Below, one piece after another: positions 17,199-25,122 of a stretch of 64,000 nt of DNA. The notes under the pieces are model-generated. The model was not told the origin of the DNA. It was given only the letters and a program-made list of their open reading frames with translations, and ran no database searches. Location: assembly GCA_944390025.1 (NCBI GenBank), contig CALXOK010000003.1:94798-158797 (forward strand). Direction: 5' to 3'. The position numbers and the translations under genes were made by a program. Origin of the DNA: an uncultured Spirochaetales bacterium. GTDB taxonomy: Bacteria; Spirochaetota; Spirochaetia; Sphaerochaetales; Sphaerochaetaceae. The stretch's first letter is position 1, and each line of letters opens with the position of its first letter.

Positions 17199-18962
17199 CT
17201 ACTTTCTTTTCTTCGTCTTGTATTTGTTGATTTTAGCTTCTTCCCTTGCCTGAATCTCATCAGCATATTTCTTTGACTTCTTCTTGTTCACGAACACCTG
17301 CTGAAGAACTGAGATGAAGTTCATCACTGTCCAGTAAAGAAGCAGTCCGGAAGGAGCATTATAGAGAATGAAGAAGAAGATAAGCGGCATGCCGTAGGTC
17401 ATGAACTTCATCATTCCCTGCTGTCCTGACTGTGTGCTGGTCGTCTGCGTTATCTTCATTGAGAAAATCATGGAAGCTGTGTAGATAATCGGAAGCAGAT
17501 GGACATCAGCACCAAGAAGTGGTATGCGGAACGGAAGACTGAAGATTGTATCAGGCACAGAAAGATCTGGAATCCAGCCAGGGATGAACATTGCACCTCT
17601 CAGCTCGTAGTGTGTGCTGAGAAGACCGTAAAGGGCAATGAATATCGGGAACTGGATAAGCATCGGAATACAGGAACCCATCGGACTGATTCCTTCTTCC
17701 TTATAAAGCTTTGCCATTGCAGTATTGAGTGCGTTCGGATCGTCCTTGTACTTTGTCTGAAGTTCCTGAACCTTCGGAGCAAGTGCACTCATCTTCGCAG
17801 TGGAATCCATACCTTTCTTTGAAATCGGATGGATGATGAGCTTTACAAGAATCGTAAGAAGAATGATTGCGACACCGTAGTTAGGAATCAGACGGTAGAA
17901 GAAGTTGAGAATCCATTTAAGCAGTGTCTGAAGCCAGCCAAGCCAGCTTGATGAGTCAAGAACCTCATCGAACATCATTCCGGCAAGGCCGAATGTGTTG
18001 TTGTTTGCAACATCATAAATGTCCAGCGTGCTGGAAAGCTTCGGACCGATGTAATAGCTGTAGTCGTCGCTGACAGAGTCCCCTGAGATTGCTGTCTCAT
18101 AATAGAAGCTGTCAAGCTGGGCAAGCACAAGATCCTGAGCGACCTGGTAAATCTGTGCCGAATATACTGTATCCTGATCAGGTACACCGATTACTGTGAA
18201 ATACTTTCCACAGACAGCCATCCAGCCTACTTTATCTTCCTCGACAACAGCCCTTCCGTCTTCGAAAGAAGTCACGTTTCTTGTCTTGTTGTCATCATAC
18301 TCCCTGTAGCTGACTCTTCTGTACTCACCATAGTTGTTTGAAAGCTCAGCGAAGTAAGGTCCAATCTGAGGATCATAACCAAGAGTATAACTGTCAAAAG
18401 GAAGAGTGCTTCCATCAAGCGGGTTGATTTCAACTCTCACGCGGAACAGATACTCTTCTGCCTTCGGGATGGCAAAACGCTTCACTATCTCAAAGCTCTG
18501 GCCTTCTGCTTCAAAAGTCTGGGCAAAATCAATACTGATGACATCATCGCTTGAATCGTTGATTGTATAGTTAAAATAAGCATCAAGAGGCTTTTCCTGG
18601 CTATCATCAAAGTAAAGAAGGAAGGCATTTCTGTCTCTTGAATCCTTTAAAACCAGCTCTACCGGTTCCTTTGTCGTACTTTCAAGGTGCCTGTTAAGTC
18701 TGATGCTTGAAACAGATGCACCGGCAGGATCGAAAGTCACAGTATAAGCTTCCGTCTCTATCTGGAAAGGCTCTGTGTTCTCAGTCTGTCCTGTCTGCAC
18801 AATCTCAATGCTTTCAGCTGAGACAGAAGAAACAGAAGCCTCGACTTCTGCCACGGTTTCTGTCTGGGAGTAGTCTGGTGGGAACAGGACTGCATTCACA
18901 GTCATTCCCACTGTTATGACAATTACTGAAAGTACAATTGCAATAATGGTATTCCTGTCCAT
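17199..18962 (-). CDS. yidC: Membrane protein insertase YidC
   Basis: Inserts and folds inner-membrane proteins alone or with SecYEG. It has the Gram-negative form: an N-terminal anchor (IIAIVLSVIVITVGMTVNAV), a large periplasmic beta-sandwich domain (about 40-330), then five conserved helices. The conserved core includes the coiled cytoplasmic C1 loop (HPISKKGMDSTAKMSALAPK) and the helix GMPLIFFFILYNAPSGLLLY. The C-terminal tail is basic. At 587 residues it fits the family. It lies 72 nt after rnpA; no yidD is present between them, unlike many bacteria. Confidence 0.96.
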   Translation of the reverse strand: MDRNTIIAIVLSVIVITVGMTVNAVLFPPDYSQTETVAEVEASVSSVSAESIEIVQTGQTENTEPFQIETEAYTVTFDPAGASVSSIRLNRHLESTTKEPVELVLKDSRDRNAFLLYFDDSQEKPLDAYFNYTINDSSDDVISIDFAQTFEAEGQSFEIVKRFAIPKAEEYLFRVRVEINPLDGSTLPFDSYTLGYDPQIGPYFAELSNNYGEYRRVSYREYDDNKTRNVTSFEDGRAVVEEDKVGWMAVCGKYFTVIGVPDQDTVYSAQIYQVAQDLVLAQLDSFYYETAISGDSVSDDYSYYIGPKLSSTLDIYDVANNNTFGLAGMMFDEVLDSSSWLGWLQTLLKWILNFFYRLIPNYGVAIILLTILVKLIIHPISKKGMDSTAKMSALAPKVQELQTKYKDDPNALNTAMAKLYKEEGISPMGSCIPMLIQFPIFIALYGLLSTHYELRGAMFIPGWIPDLSVPDTIFSLPFRIPLLGADVHLLPIIYTASMIFSMKITQTTSTQSGQQGMMKFMTYGMPLIFFFILYNAPSGLLLYWTVMNFISVLQQVFVNKKKSKKYADEIQAREEAKINKYKTKKRK

Positions 18963-19034
18963 ATTTCTCCTTTTATGCCTCAGGAGGAAACGGAAAGTAG
19001 GAAACGGGAATACTCTGCTTAAAGAGAAGTGGAA

Positions 19035-19391
19035 CTATTTCTTCGCCACCCTGTCCAATAATGAATGAAAATCAGACTCAAGCAAGGAATAGGAAGAAAC
19101 CTTTCCGGGGTACACTACCAAGGCAATATCACGACCTGTTTTGTTGTCTTCTGACATGATTCTGTTGTCACAGAGTCTGAAAATCTCCTTTGCCTGTCTT
19201 CTTATTCTGTTGCGCTGGACTGAATTTCCATACTTTTTCGCAGGAATGACGATGAATCTGTCATATCCTAACTCATTCTCTATAACAACCAATCGCATTC
19301 CCTTGCAGGAAACAGACTGTCCCTGCCTGAAAATGCGATCTATCTCATGTTTTTTTCTGATTATGAAATTCTTAGTAAGGCTTCTTCTCAT
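19035..19391 (-). CDS. rnpA: Ribonuclease P protein component
   Basis: Protein cofactor of RNase P, which matures the 5' ends of tRNAs. The conserved basic RNR motif is visible as [17 protein letters not shown], and the N-terminal part ([24 protein letters not shown]) is typical. Length is 118 residues. Its start codon lies inside the end of rpmH, a 20-nt out-of-frame overlap, so translation of the two is probably coupled. Confidence 0.93.
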   Translation of the reverse strand: MRRSLTKNFIIRKKHEIDRIFRQGQSVSCKGMRLVVIENELGYDRFIVIPAKKYGNSVQRNRIRRQAKEIFRLCDNRIMSEDNKTGRDIALVVYPGKVSSYSLLESDFHSLLDRVAKK

Positions 19392-19539
19392 CGGAGACTG
19401 TAAGGCTGTGTCTGCCCTTTGCTCTGCGGCGAGCTAATACCAGACGTCCACCCTTAGTGGCCATGCGGGCCCTGAAACCGAATGTTCTTGTCCTCTTTGT
19501 CTTACTTGGCTGGTAAGTTCTTTTTCCCTTGTAACTCAT
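19372..19539 (-). CDS. rpmH: 50S ribosomal protein L34
   Basis: A 55-residue basic protein ([20 protein letters not shown] at the start, ending [11 protein letters not shown]) with the unmistakable L34 core [20 protein letters not shown]. It belongs to the large ribosomal subunit. It is the first gene of the rpmH-rnpA-yidC-jag cluster. The usual C-terminus RRRAKGRxxL is followed here by an extra tail of about ten residues that overlaps the rnpA start. The first residues ([12 protein letters not shown]) are slightly longer than the common MKRTYQPS. Confidence 0.95.
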   Translation of the reverse strand: MSYKGKRTYQPSKTKRTRTFGFRARMATKGGRLVLARRRAKGRHSLTVSDEKKPY

Positions 19540-19629
19540 TTTTATCTCCAGTTAACGTGTTATTTTCATCTGTCAGACAAAAGTGTCCGAACTGCAACTC
19601 TATTAAATAAAAAGAAAACAGTCAATATT

Positions 19630-19944
19630 TCACAGACTTCCAACTGTGATTCTCACCTTTCTTATATTAAAAGAAGGAAATTTTTCCCTCAGCCGGGTAA
19701 GAATTTCGCTCTGATGCATTCTGAAATAACTTGCAAATGCAGGGTGTACGCATTTTACTGTCATGCTGTTTTCATCCACTGATTCAAGATAAACATTGCC
19801 ATAAAGAACCGGTCCTGCAATATATTGCCAATACTTTATTACAGGCTCCTGTCCTCCCAGCGAATCAAACATATCCTCTTCTATTTCGTTAAGGAATTCT
19901 CCCAGGCTTCTCTCCTGCCAATCCTTACGCCTTTCTTTCAACAC
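19630..19944 (-). CDS. DciA-like DUF721 protein, probable replicative helicase loader
   Basis: A short DUF721 protein; DciA proteins of this family load or activate the DnaB helicase in bacteria lacking DnaC/DnaI. The core is VIKYWQYIAGPVLYGNVYLE, then the strand MTVKCVHPAFASYFRMHQSEIL and a C-terminal KVRITVG strand, as in the family's KH-like fold. I start it at the GTG at 19944 because GGAGG lies six bases upstream; the ATG at 19966-19968 would overlap recF more. It follows recF with a 20-nt overlap, the classic place for this gene next to dnaN-recF. Confidence 0.8.
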   Translation of the reverse strand: MLKERRKDWQERSLGEFLNEIEEDMFDSLGGQEPVIKYWQYIAGPVLYGNVYLESVDENSMTVKCVHPAFASYFRMHQSEILTRLREKFPSFNIRKVRITVGSL

Positions 19945-21010
19945 TTCCTTCCTCCACCATGTATTCAATCACGGAGTCTTTCTTTCCTTCAAAATAACTT
20001 TCGTTTGGAAGAAAAGTGAAGAATGCCTGAGAATAGTTATCCAGCTGAGACAGAAACGATGCCCTTTTTATACTGTCAAGCTCAAGAAGAACGTCATCAA
20101 TAAGCAGAACAGGCTTCTTTTTTGTCATTTTGGAGTAAAATCTTGCTTCAGCAAGACGAAACAGTATTGAAGCAAGTCTGACCTGTCCTGTACTGCCTGT
20201 CTGAACAAAGGGTCCGTTTTCATCATAGACAGTGAACCTGTCACGATGAATGCCTGAAGTCGTGGTCTGAAGCCGTGCATCCCTGTCTCTGGTAGACTCA
20301 AGATATGAAAGTATCTCATCACGGTTTTTCAGCTCTCTCCAGGAAGGTGTGTACTTTATGTATATTTCCTTGTCAGTTCCTGAAATTGATTTGTATAGTG
20401 AAGGAAATATAGTATTGAAGTTCTTCACTCCTTCTTCTCTTTCCTTCGATATCTCAAGACCATATTTGACAAGACGTTCATCATAAAGAGAAAGCAGTGA
20501 GATCTGATTTGCCTTTATTGCAGCATTCCTCTGGCTGAGAATGTGCCTGTACCTTCTCAGACTGTCCAGATAAAGAGGATTATAAAGGCTGAAAGTCTGA
20601 TCAAAGAATCTCCTGCGGCATTCAGGTTCACCTTTTATGAAGTTTATATCCTCATGACTGAAGACAATAACCGGAAAGCTGTAAATAAGATCCTTTCTGT
20701 CCTTCACTTCCTTTCCATCAAGGAAAATCTTCCTCTTTCCTTCCTGGAATATATATTCAACCTTTCGTATCTGTCCGTCATCATCGCATGCACTTGCCCA
20801 TAAATGCATGCTTTCCTTCTGATGAGTAACAGCCTCTTTAATATTGGAAGTCCTGAAAGAAGAACCATAAGAAAGAAGGTATACCGATTCAAGGATATTT
20901 GTCTTTCCCTGACCGTTTATACCTTCAAGTATTATGTTGTCACTGTCCGTATTTATGCTTCTGTCAGCAATATTGCGGAAGTTCTGATACTTTATTTCCT
21001 TGAATCTCAT
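19925..21010 (-). CDS. recF: DNA replication and repair protein RecF
   Basis: An SMC-like ATPase that, with RecO and RecR, loads RecA at gaps. Walker A is present as GINGQGKTNILESVYLLSYG, the ABC signature as TTSGIHRDRFTVYDENG to TGSTGQVRLASILFRLAEA, and Walker B as PVLLIDDVLLELD. Length 361 is normal. Its ATG overlaps the dnaN stop by one base (TGATG), which supports coupled translation in a dnaN-recF-dciA operon. The partner gene recR is also in the window. Confidence 0.95.
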   Translation of the reverse strand: MRFKEIKYQNFRNIADRSINTDSDNIILEGINGQGKTNILESVYLLSYGSSFRTSNIKEAVTHQKESMHLWASACDDDGQIRKVEYIFQEGKRKIFLDGKEVKDRKDLIYSFPVIVFSHEDINFIKGEPECRRRFFDQTFSLYNPLYLDSLRRYRHILSQRNAAIKANQISLLSLYDERLVKYGLEISKEREEGVKNFNTIFPSLYKSISGTDKEIYIKYTPSWRELKNRDEILSYLESTRDRDARLQTTTSGIHRDRFTVYDENGPFVQTGSTGQVRLASILFRLAEARFYSKMTKKKPVLLIDDVLLELDSIKRASFLSQLDNYSQAFFTFLPNESYFEGKKDSVIEYMVEEGSVERKA

Positions 21011-22110
21011 CAGTGCATCGGCATGATAACGAAAAGATAATCCTTCTCAGGTTCCGGCTGCACGACAAGAGCCGTACTTGCTCCATTGAAACATATCTTC
21101 ACGTATTCAGTCTCCATGAGCTTCAGAGGAGTCTGGAGGAAGCTGTAGTTGAAAGGAATCGTTGTATCAGGTCCTTCATACTCACAGTTAATCATGATTT
21201 TTGCATCTCCGACTTCAGTGTTCTCACTGAAAAGAAGGATTCCGTTGCGGCTGAGATCTATGATGATCTTCTTGCTGTTTGAATCAACACAAAGAGCAAC
21301 CCTTGCAAGACCATCAAGAAGGTCACTGACCTTTATCTTGCACTCATAAGCGAGATTTGCAGGAATTACACGCTGATAGGCAGGATATGTTCCTGAAATC
21401 AGGGTTGAATAAATCATATGACCGTTAATGTCAGCAAAGATGTAAGAAGATGCTACTGAAAGAGAGAAAACACCTTCTCCTGTTCCTATACTCATCAGCT
21501 GATTAAGGAACTTTACAGGAATGATGCATGGCTTGAAATCAGGAATATCCTGTTCAAAAACCTTTCTTGAGCAGCTAAGTCTCTTTCCATCAGTGGAGAC
21601 AAGCACAAGCTGACCTTCTGCATTTTTCTCCATATAAACACCAGTAAGGAAAAACTTGGTCTCATCCGTACCGACAGAGAAGGATGTCTTTCTGATCATA
21701 TCAAAGAAATCTCGCTGAGAAAGAGAGAAGAAAGGCTCCTGACAGCTGACTAGTTCAGGAAAACGGTCAGCTGCGATTGTTTTAAGATTGAATCTTATAG
21801 TGTCATTTCCACTGACAGAGATGTTCATCCTGTCATTTTCCTCGCTGAAAATAAGATCAGCAGAAGGAAGTGACTTGAGAATGGACTGGAATTTATCACA
21901 AGTGACTGTTGTAGATCCTGGAAATTCCGTTATAACAGGAAAACTTGTAGAAAATCCAAGCTTTGAGTCAGTGCTTTTTATAGTCAGCACATTCTGATAA
22001 TTCTCAAGAAGGACATTTGATGAAATTGAAAGAGCATTCCGCTGGCTTGTGAAATTGTTGGCATGCTCGATTTCAGTAAGAATTGTGTCTCTCTGGCAAA
22101 TGAATTTCAT
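21010..22110 (-). CDS. dnaN: DNA polymerase III beta subunit (sliding clamp)
   Basis: The ring-shaped clamp that tethers the replicative polymerase to DNA. Three repeated clamp domains are recognisable, starting at MKFICQRDTILTEIEHANNF and ending with the family-like C-terminus (YLFVIMPMH; compare the usual YVVMPMR). I start it at the ATG at 22110, with AAAGGAAA just upstream, rather than the upstream frame at 22158, which adds a hydrophobic leader (MFFSIMFFIL) foreign to clamps. The IS21-type element lies only 64 bp upstream, so its promoter region may have been rebuilt by the insertion. Confidence 0.95.
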   Translation of the reverse strand: MKFICQRDTILTEIEHANNFTSQRNALSISSNVLLENYQNVLTIKSTDSKLGFSTSFPVITEFPGSTTVTCDKFQSILKSLPSADLIFSEENDRMNISVSGNDTIRFNLKTIAADRFPELVSCQEPFFSLSQRDFFDMIRKTSFSVGTDETKFFLTGVYMEKNAEGQLVLVSTDGKRLSCSRKVFEQDIPDFKPCIIPVKFLNQLMSIGTGEGVFSLSVASSYIFADINGHMIYSTLISGTYPAYQRVIPANLAYECKIKVSDLLDGLARVALCVDSNSKKIIIDLSRNGILLFSENTEVGDAKIMINCEYEGPDTTIPFNYSFLQTPLKLMETEYVKICFNGASTALVVQPEPEKDYLFVIMPMH

Positions 22111-22173
22111 GTTTTTTTTCCTTTCTTTTAGTATAAAAAACATTATAGAGAAAAACAAAAGATTTTTACAGAC

Positions 22174-22587
22174 TGTAAGCGTCGGGTTAAAAAGGCAAAT
22201 GATGGCCGGAAAGAAAAGACAAATATCGGTCTGTTAGAAAGGGCAACATTAAAATAGTGAGAACAATGCCAGATGTCCTTTCGTTATCCCTGAATGCGGG
22301 ATGTCATCCGATGAGCTTCAGCGGGACGATGGTCTTGTTCTTGGCTGAGTACCCCTTGTCTTGCAAGATGTAGCAGGAAGAATAGGCAAGAATGCAATCC
22401 ATCGTTGCCGCGAAGTAGTCCGTGTTCTCGAACTTGTGAGACAGGTGGTTCAAGTCCTGAGTGGAGACTATGACGAGGCTTCCAAGCTTGTTCGAGGTCA
22501 CTCTCACCGGCTCTTGCCCTTTCAGACTGACTATCCAATTGCCCTTTCATCCCGACCGTGGTTTGTCCTTTCAAACCGGCGCTAACA
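22174..22587 (-). mobile_element. Internally deleted IS21-family element with target duplication
   Basis: The element begins TGTAAGCGTCGGGTT (22174) and ends AAACCGGCGCTAACA (22587). These ends are inverted repeats matching at about 35 of 50 positions, and they contain the IS21-type multiple terminal repeats of the form GAAAGGRCAA: at 22187, 22211 and 22236 at one end; near 22514, 22539 and 22562, inverted, at the other. Both sides are flanked by AGAC (22170-22173 and 22588-22591), a 4-bp target duplication as expected for the family. Of the coding part only about 67 codons of the istB 3' end remain; istA is gone. A non-autonomous, 414-bp derivative. Confidence 0.85.
22304..22507 (-). pseudogene. 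Remnant of IS21 transposition helper istB (C-terminus)
   Basis: The frame encodes 67 residues whose order (SNKLGSLVIVSTQDLN, then FAATMDCILAYSSCYILQDKGYS) matches the end of IstB ATPases. In IstB the corresponding parts read like SNxxFxxW and AxLDRLLHHxxVIxIxGxSYR. It lacks all ATPase motifs and cannot be functional. It lies in the expected place, next to the element's right end. Confidence 0.7.
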
Positions 22588-22926
22588 AGACGGAAGCATT
22601 ATGACTGTCTTTACTGCCACTATTAAACAGATTTTTATTTTTGGTAGTAATAGTAGTAATGCCTGTTGAATTGTTGAAAACTCTCTATTTTTTTCTCAAA
22701 TAAAGAAAAAATGGAATGAAAACCCTGTTGAAAACCTGTTCATGAAAAATGATGAGATGTTGAAAACGTGCAAAACTTGTGAGAAAGGCTGAAGTTTTCA
22801 ACACAGGATGGACTTTTCAACAGCGATATCAACAGGTTTTGAACAGCTTTTGAACAGACTTTTCCACAAAAAAAAGCTTTCCTCACGAGGAAGAAAGCTT
22901 AAAAGGAGGTTGCTCTCTATTTTCAA
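22588..22926. other. Probable oriC: second DnaA-box-like cluster between dnaN and dnaA
   Basis: Sites of the form TTTTCAACA/TGTTGAAAA lie at 22672-22680, 22726-22734, 22758-22766, 22795-22803 and 22814-22822. TTTTCCACA lies at 22860-22868, and the variants TTTTGAACA at 22837-22845 and 22848-22856. The spacing and repeat type match the 11.1-kb cluster. Position next to dnaA and dnaN is the usual one for a bacterial origin. No gene is visible here apart from the terminator of the small exported protein. Confidence 0.65.
22866..22900 (-). terminator. Terminator of the small exported protein gene
   Basis: AAGCTTTCCTC (22874-22884) pairs with GAGGAA-GAAAGCTT (22887-22900, with a 3-nt bulge). On the minus strand it is followed by a run of eight T. 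It lies just after the stop of the gene at 22927 and next to the last DnaA-box-like site. Confidence 0.8.
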
Positions 22927-23202
22927 TCAGACAGCTGAGAACTGAAGCTTCACTGCTGATGAAGATGAGATGAAAGAATACTCTGTTGAGATCAGGCTGC
23001 CGTTCTCGTCATAAGCCTCAAAACTGACTCTGTCTGAGTTTGTTGAGACGTTGATTCTGTCATCTGAGACGTTGACATAGTTTCTCTCTGGAACATTTGC
23101 CACCAGGTGGAGAGTAATGACATCCTTTGATGCGAACACTGAGGAGACTGAGAGGATTGCGAATATTGTAATCAGAATTGCTTTTCTTATAACTTTGTTC
23201 AT
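22927..23202 (-). CDS. Small exported protein of unknown function
   Basis: A 91-residue protein with a clear signal peptide (MNKVIRKAILITIFAILSVS, cleavage after VFA) and a mature part of about 65 residues rich in beta-strand and Ser/Val (VSDDRINVSTNSDRVSFEAY). I do not recognise a family. It sits alone between dnaA and the dnaN-side box cluster, has its own terminator, and is preceded by a region of palindromic repeats that may control it. No lipobox is seen, so it is probably periplasmic. Confidence 0.7.
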   Translation of the reverse strand: MNKVIRKAILITIFAILSVSSVFASKDVITLHLVANVPERNYVNVSDDRINVSTNSDRVSFEAYDENGSLISTEYSFISSSSAVKLQFSAV

Positions 23203-23557
23203 TTTTTTACGTCCTTTGTTTTACTTACACCACCATTTATATAGAAAAGGAAAATAATAATCAAGCTAATTTTTTATAATATAAAGATTTAACTTATGAC
23301 ATAAGTTATAATGAACTCTGACTTAACTTATGACATAAGACAATGAAAAAGAAATGATTAACTAAGAAAATTTAAGTGAAATGTAAGAAGTTTTTTATTA
23401 AAAATGCGAAAATTTGTGAAAAAAAGGCAAAAAAATATATGTCACAAGTTAACTTATGACATATGTCAAACATATGATAAAAAACAACTTAAAAAAACAT
23501 ATGACACAATAAAATTCTTACATTATTGTAATAAAATAATTAAAAAATGTTATATGT
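23203..23557. repeat. AT-rich spacer with palindromic TTATGACATAA repeats
   Basis: No gene is visible. AACTTATG-A-CATAAGTT (23291-23307) is a perfect 8-1-8 palindrome. The same motif recurs as AACTTATGACATAAG at 23325-23339 and AACTTATGACATATGTC at 23451-23467. The last is part of a longer near-palindrome (about 23436-23463, ATATGTCA...TGACATAT). A partial copy, CATATGACAC, is near 23499. The cluster lies after dnaA and before the small exported protein gene. It could be an operator array or extra origin-binding sites. Confidence 0.65.
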
Positions 23558-24916
23558 TTAGCGTGACTTTGAACGTATTGAAGTCTCAAGTGTGTCCAGA
23601 GATGATGCAAGTTCTGAGTTCTGTTTCCTTTCTTTCTCAACTTTGTCTATGGAATGAGTGATAGTTGAGTGATCACGGTCAAAGTATGTTCCTATTTCAG
23701 TAGTTGAGTACTGTGTTATTCTGCGTGTCAGGTAGATTGCAGTGTTTCTCGCATCCTTTATGATTGCAGTTCTCTTCTTTCCCTTGATGTCACTGATATC
23801 GATGTTGAAGTAAGAAGCCACTTCTTTGACGATTGTGCTTATTGATATATCCTGTTCGCCTGCCATAGGGCTTGAGATGATATTTTTAAGCTGCTCATGT
23901 GCGATTTCAAGAGTGATGTCAGATTTGATGAGACTTGAATAGGCTATGAGGGTTGTAAGAGAACCTTCCAGGTCTCTCACATTTGTCTTGATATTCTCAG
24001 CAATGTAGTCAAGGACGCTGTCCTTTATCTTCACACCCTTCTCTTCACACTTCTTTCTCAGAATGGCCACACGTGTCTCATAATCCGGTGCTGTCAGGTT
24101 TATATTGAGACCGCGGGTGAATCTTGATTTAAGGCGGTCTGTGAAGCCTTTGAGTTCGCTTATAGGCCTGTCGCAGGTGAATACAATCTGTTTGCTGGTC
24201 TCATAGAGATCATTGAATGTATGGAAAAGCTCTTCCTGAGTCTGGATTTTCTTCTCAAGAAAGTGGATGTCATCAATAAGCAGAATGTCGGCCTTTCTGT
24301 ATTTGATTCTGAACTGTGATGTGTTTTTGCTTGTCAGAGACTGTATATAGTCATTCAGGAAGGTTTCAGCCGTGACATAGACTACATTTTTTCTGGGATT
24401 CTCCTTTTCCACGTAATTTCCGATTGATTCAAGAAGATGAGTCTTTCCCAGACCTACTCCTCCATAGATGAGGCATGGGTTGTATGTCATACCCGGATTC
24501 ATTGCAATAGCCTTTGCAGCATTATAGGCAAAGAGCGTGCTTTCACAGGGAATGAAACTTTCGAATGTGTAAACAGGATTGAGAAGGCTTTTTCTTTTCT
24601 TTGTATTGTCTTCTGCCTTTATCTGGTCTTCTGGTTCATCAACAGAATCCTCATCGGAAGAAGACAGTGTTGATTCATCACTTGAAATAACAGTCACAAT
24701 GTGAATTTTCCTGCCGCTGAGTTCGTTTATGAGGTTAGAAGCTTCTGTAAGACAGAACTTCTCGAAATTTGATTTTGTCATGGCAGAATTACATGCCAGA
24801 TAGAGAGTATCATTTTCCTCTCTGTCATAGCTGACAAAATCAAGCCACATGGTTTTTGCAGTCGGAAGAGCCTCATTAAGCTGTTCAAGTGTCTGGTACC
24901 AGATTTTTTCGAGCAT
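23558..24916 (-). CDS. dnaA: Chromosomal replication initiator DnaA
   Basis: The AAA+ initiator that binds and opens oriC. It has an N-terminal DnaB-interaction domain I (IWYQTLEQLNEALPT), a variable acidic linker (SSDEDSVDEPEDQIKAED), the ATPase domain with Walker A GGVGLGKTHLL, Walker B ILLIDDIHFLEK and the box VII region DRLKSRFTRGLNI, and a C-terminal helix-turn-helix ending in the signature YFDRDHSTITHSIDKVEKE. Length 452 is normal. It is transcribed away from gyrB, and its 3' end faces the palindrome-rich spacer. The DNA-binding helix is standard, so standard-like boxes are expected. Confidence 0.97.
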   Translation of the reverse strand: MLEKIWYQTLEQLNEALPTAKTMWLDFVSYDREENDTLYLACNSAMTKSNFEKFCLTEASNLINELSGRKIHIVTVISSDESTLSSSDEDSVDEPEDQIKAEDNTKKRKSLLNPVYTFESFIPCESTLFAYNAAKAIAMNPGMTYNPCLIYGGVGLGKTHLLESIGNYVEKENPRKNVVYVTAETFLNDYIQSLTSKNTSQFRIKYRKADILLIDDIHFLEKKIQTQEELFHTFNDLYETSKQIVFTCDRPISELKGFTDRLKSRFTRGLNINLTAPDYETRVAILRKKCEEKGVKIKDSVLDYIAENIKTNVRDLEGSLTTLIAYSSLIKSDITLEIAHEQLKNIISSPMAGEQDISISTIVKEVASYFNIDISDIKGKKRTAIIKDARNTAIYLTRRITQYSTTEIGTYFDRDHSTITHSIDKVEKERKQNSELASSLDTLETSIRSKSR

Positions 24917-25122
24917 AACAATAATATTATGAAGGTAAAAGCTAAATTTGCAAGTGTTTTGAGTTTTATTTGAATGGTAAATATAATTTCTTTATTTATA
25001 AACAAATATTCTCAAGTGAGTTCAATCGTGTTCATATTGAAACATATTTCAATTTACGATATATTTTCTAAGGTATATATATATGCAGTTTTGCTGTGAA
25101 ATTCAATTTAAAGGGAAATTAG
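24917..25122. promoter_or_regulatory. Divergent promoter region of dnaA and gyrB
   Basis: A 206-bp, strongly AT-rich stretch separates the two divergent starts. A gyrB ribosome site (AAAGGGAAA) is visible near 25112. TATATATATATG-like sequences near 25075 are -10 candidates, but no clear -35/-10 pair stands out. Confidence 0.5.

Noticed and set aside
22284..22574. A 96-codon minus-strand frame within the IS21-like element.
   Set aside because: It overlaps the istB remnant frame and the terminal repeats; its sequence is composed of repeat-derived codons, so it is not a real gene.
23404..23661. An 85-codon + strand frame in the palindrome-rich spacer.
   Set aside because: Extreme AT content, Lys/Ile/Tyr-rich product and overlap with the dnaA end on the other strand make it chance.
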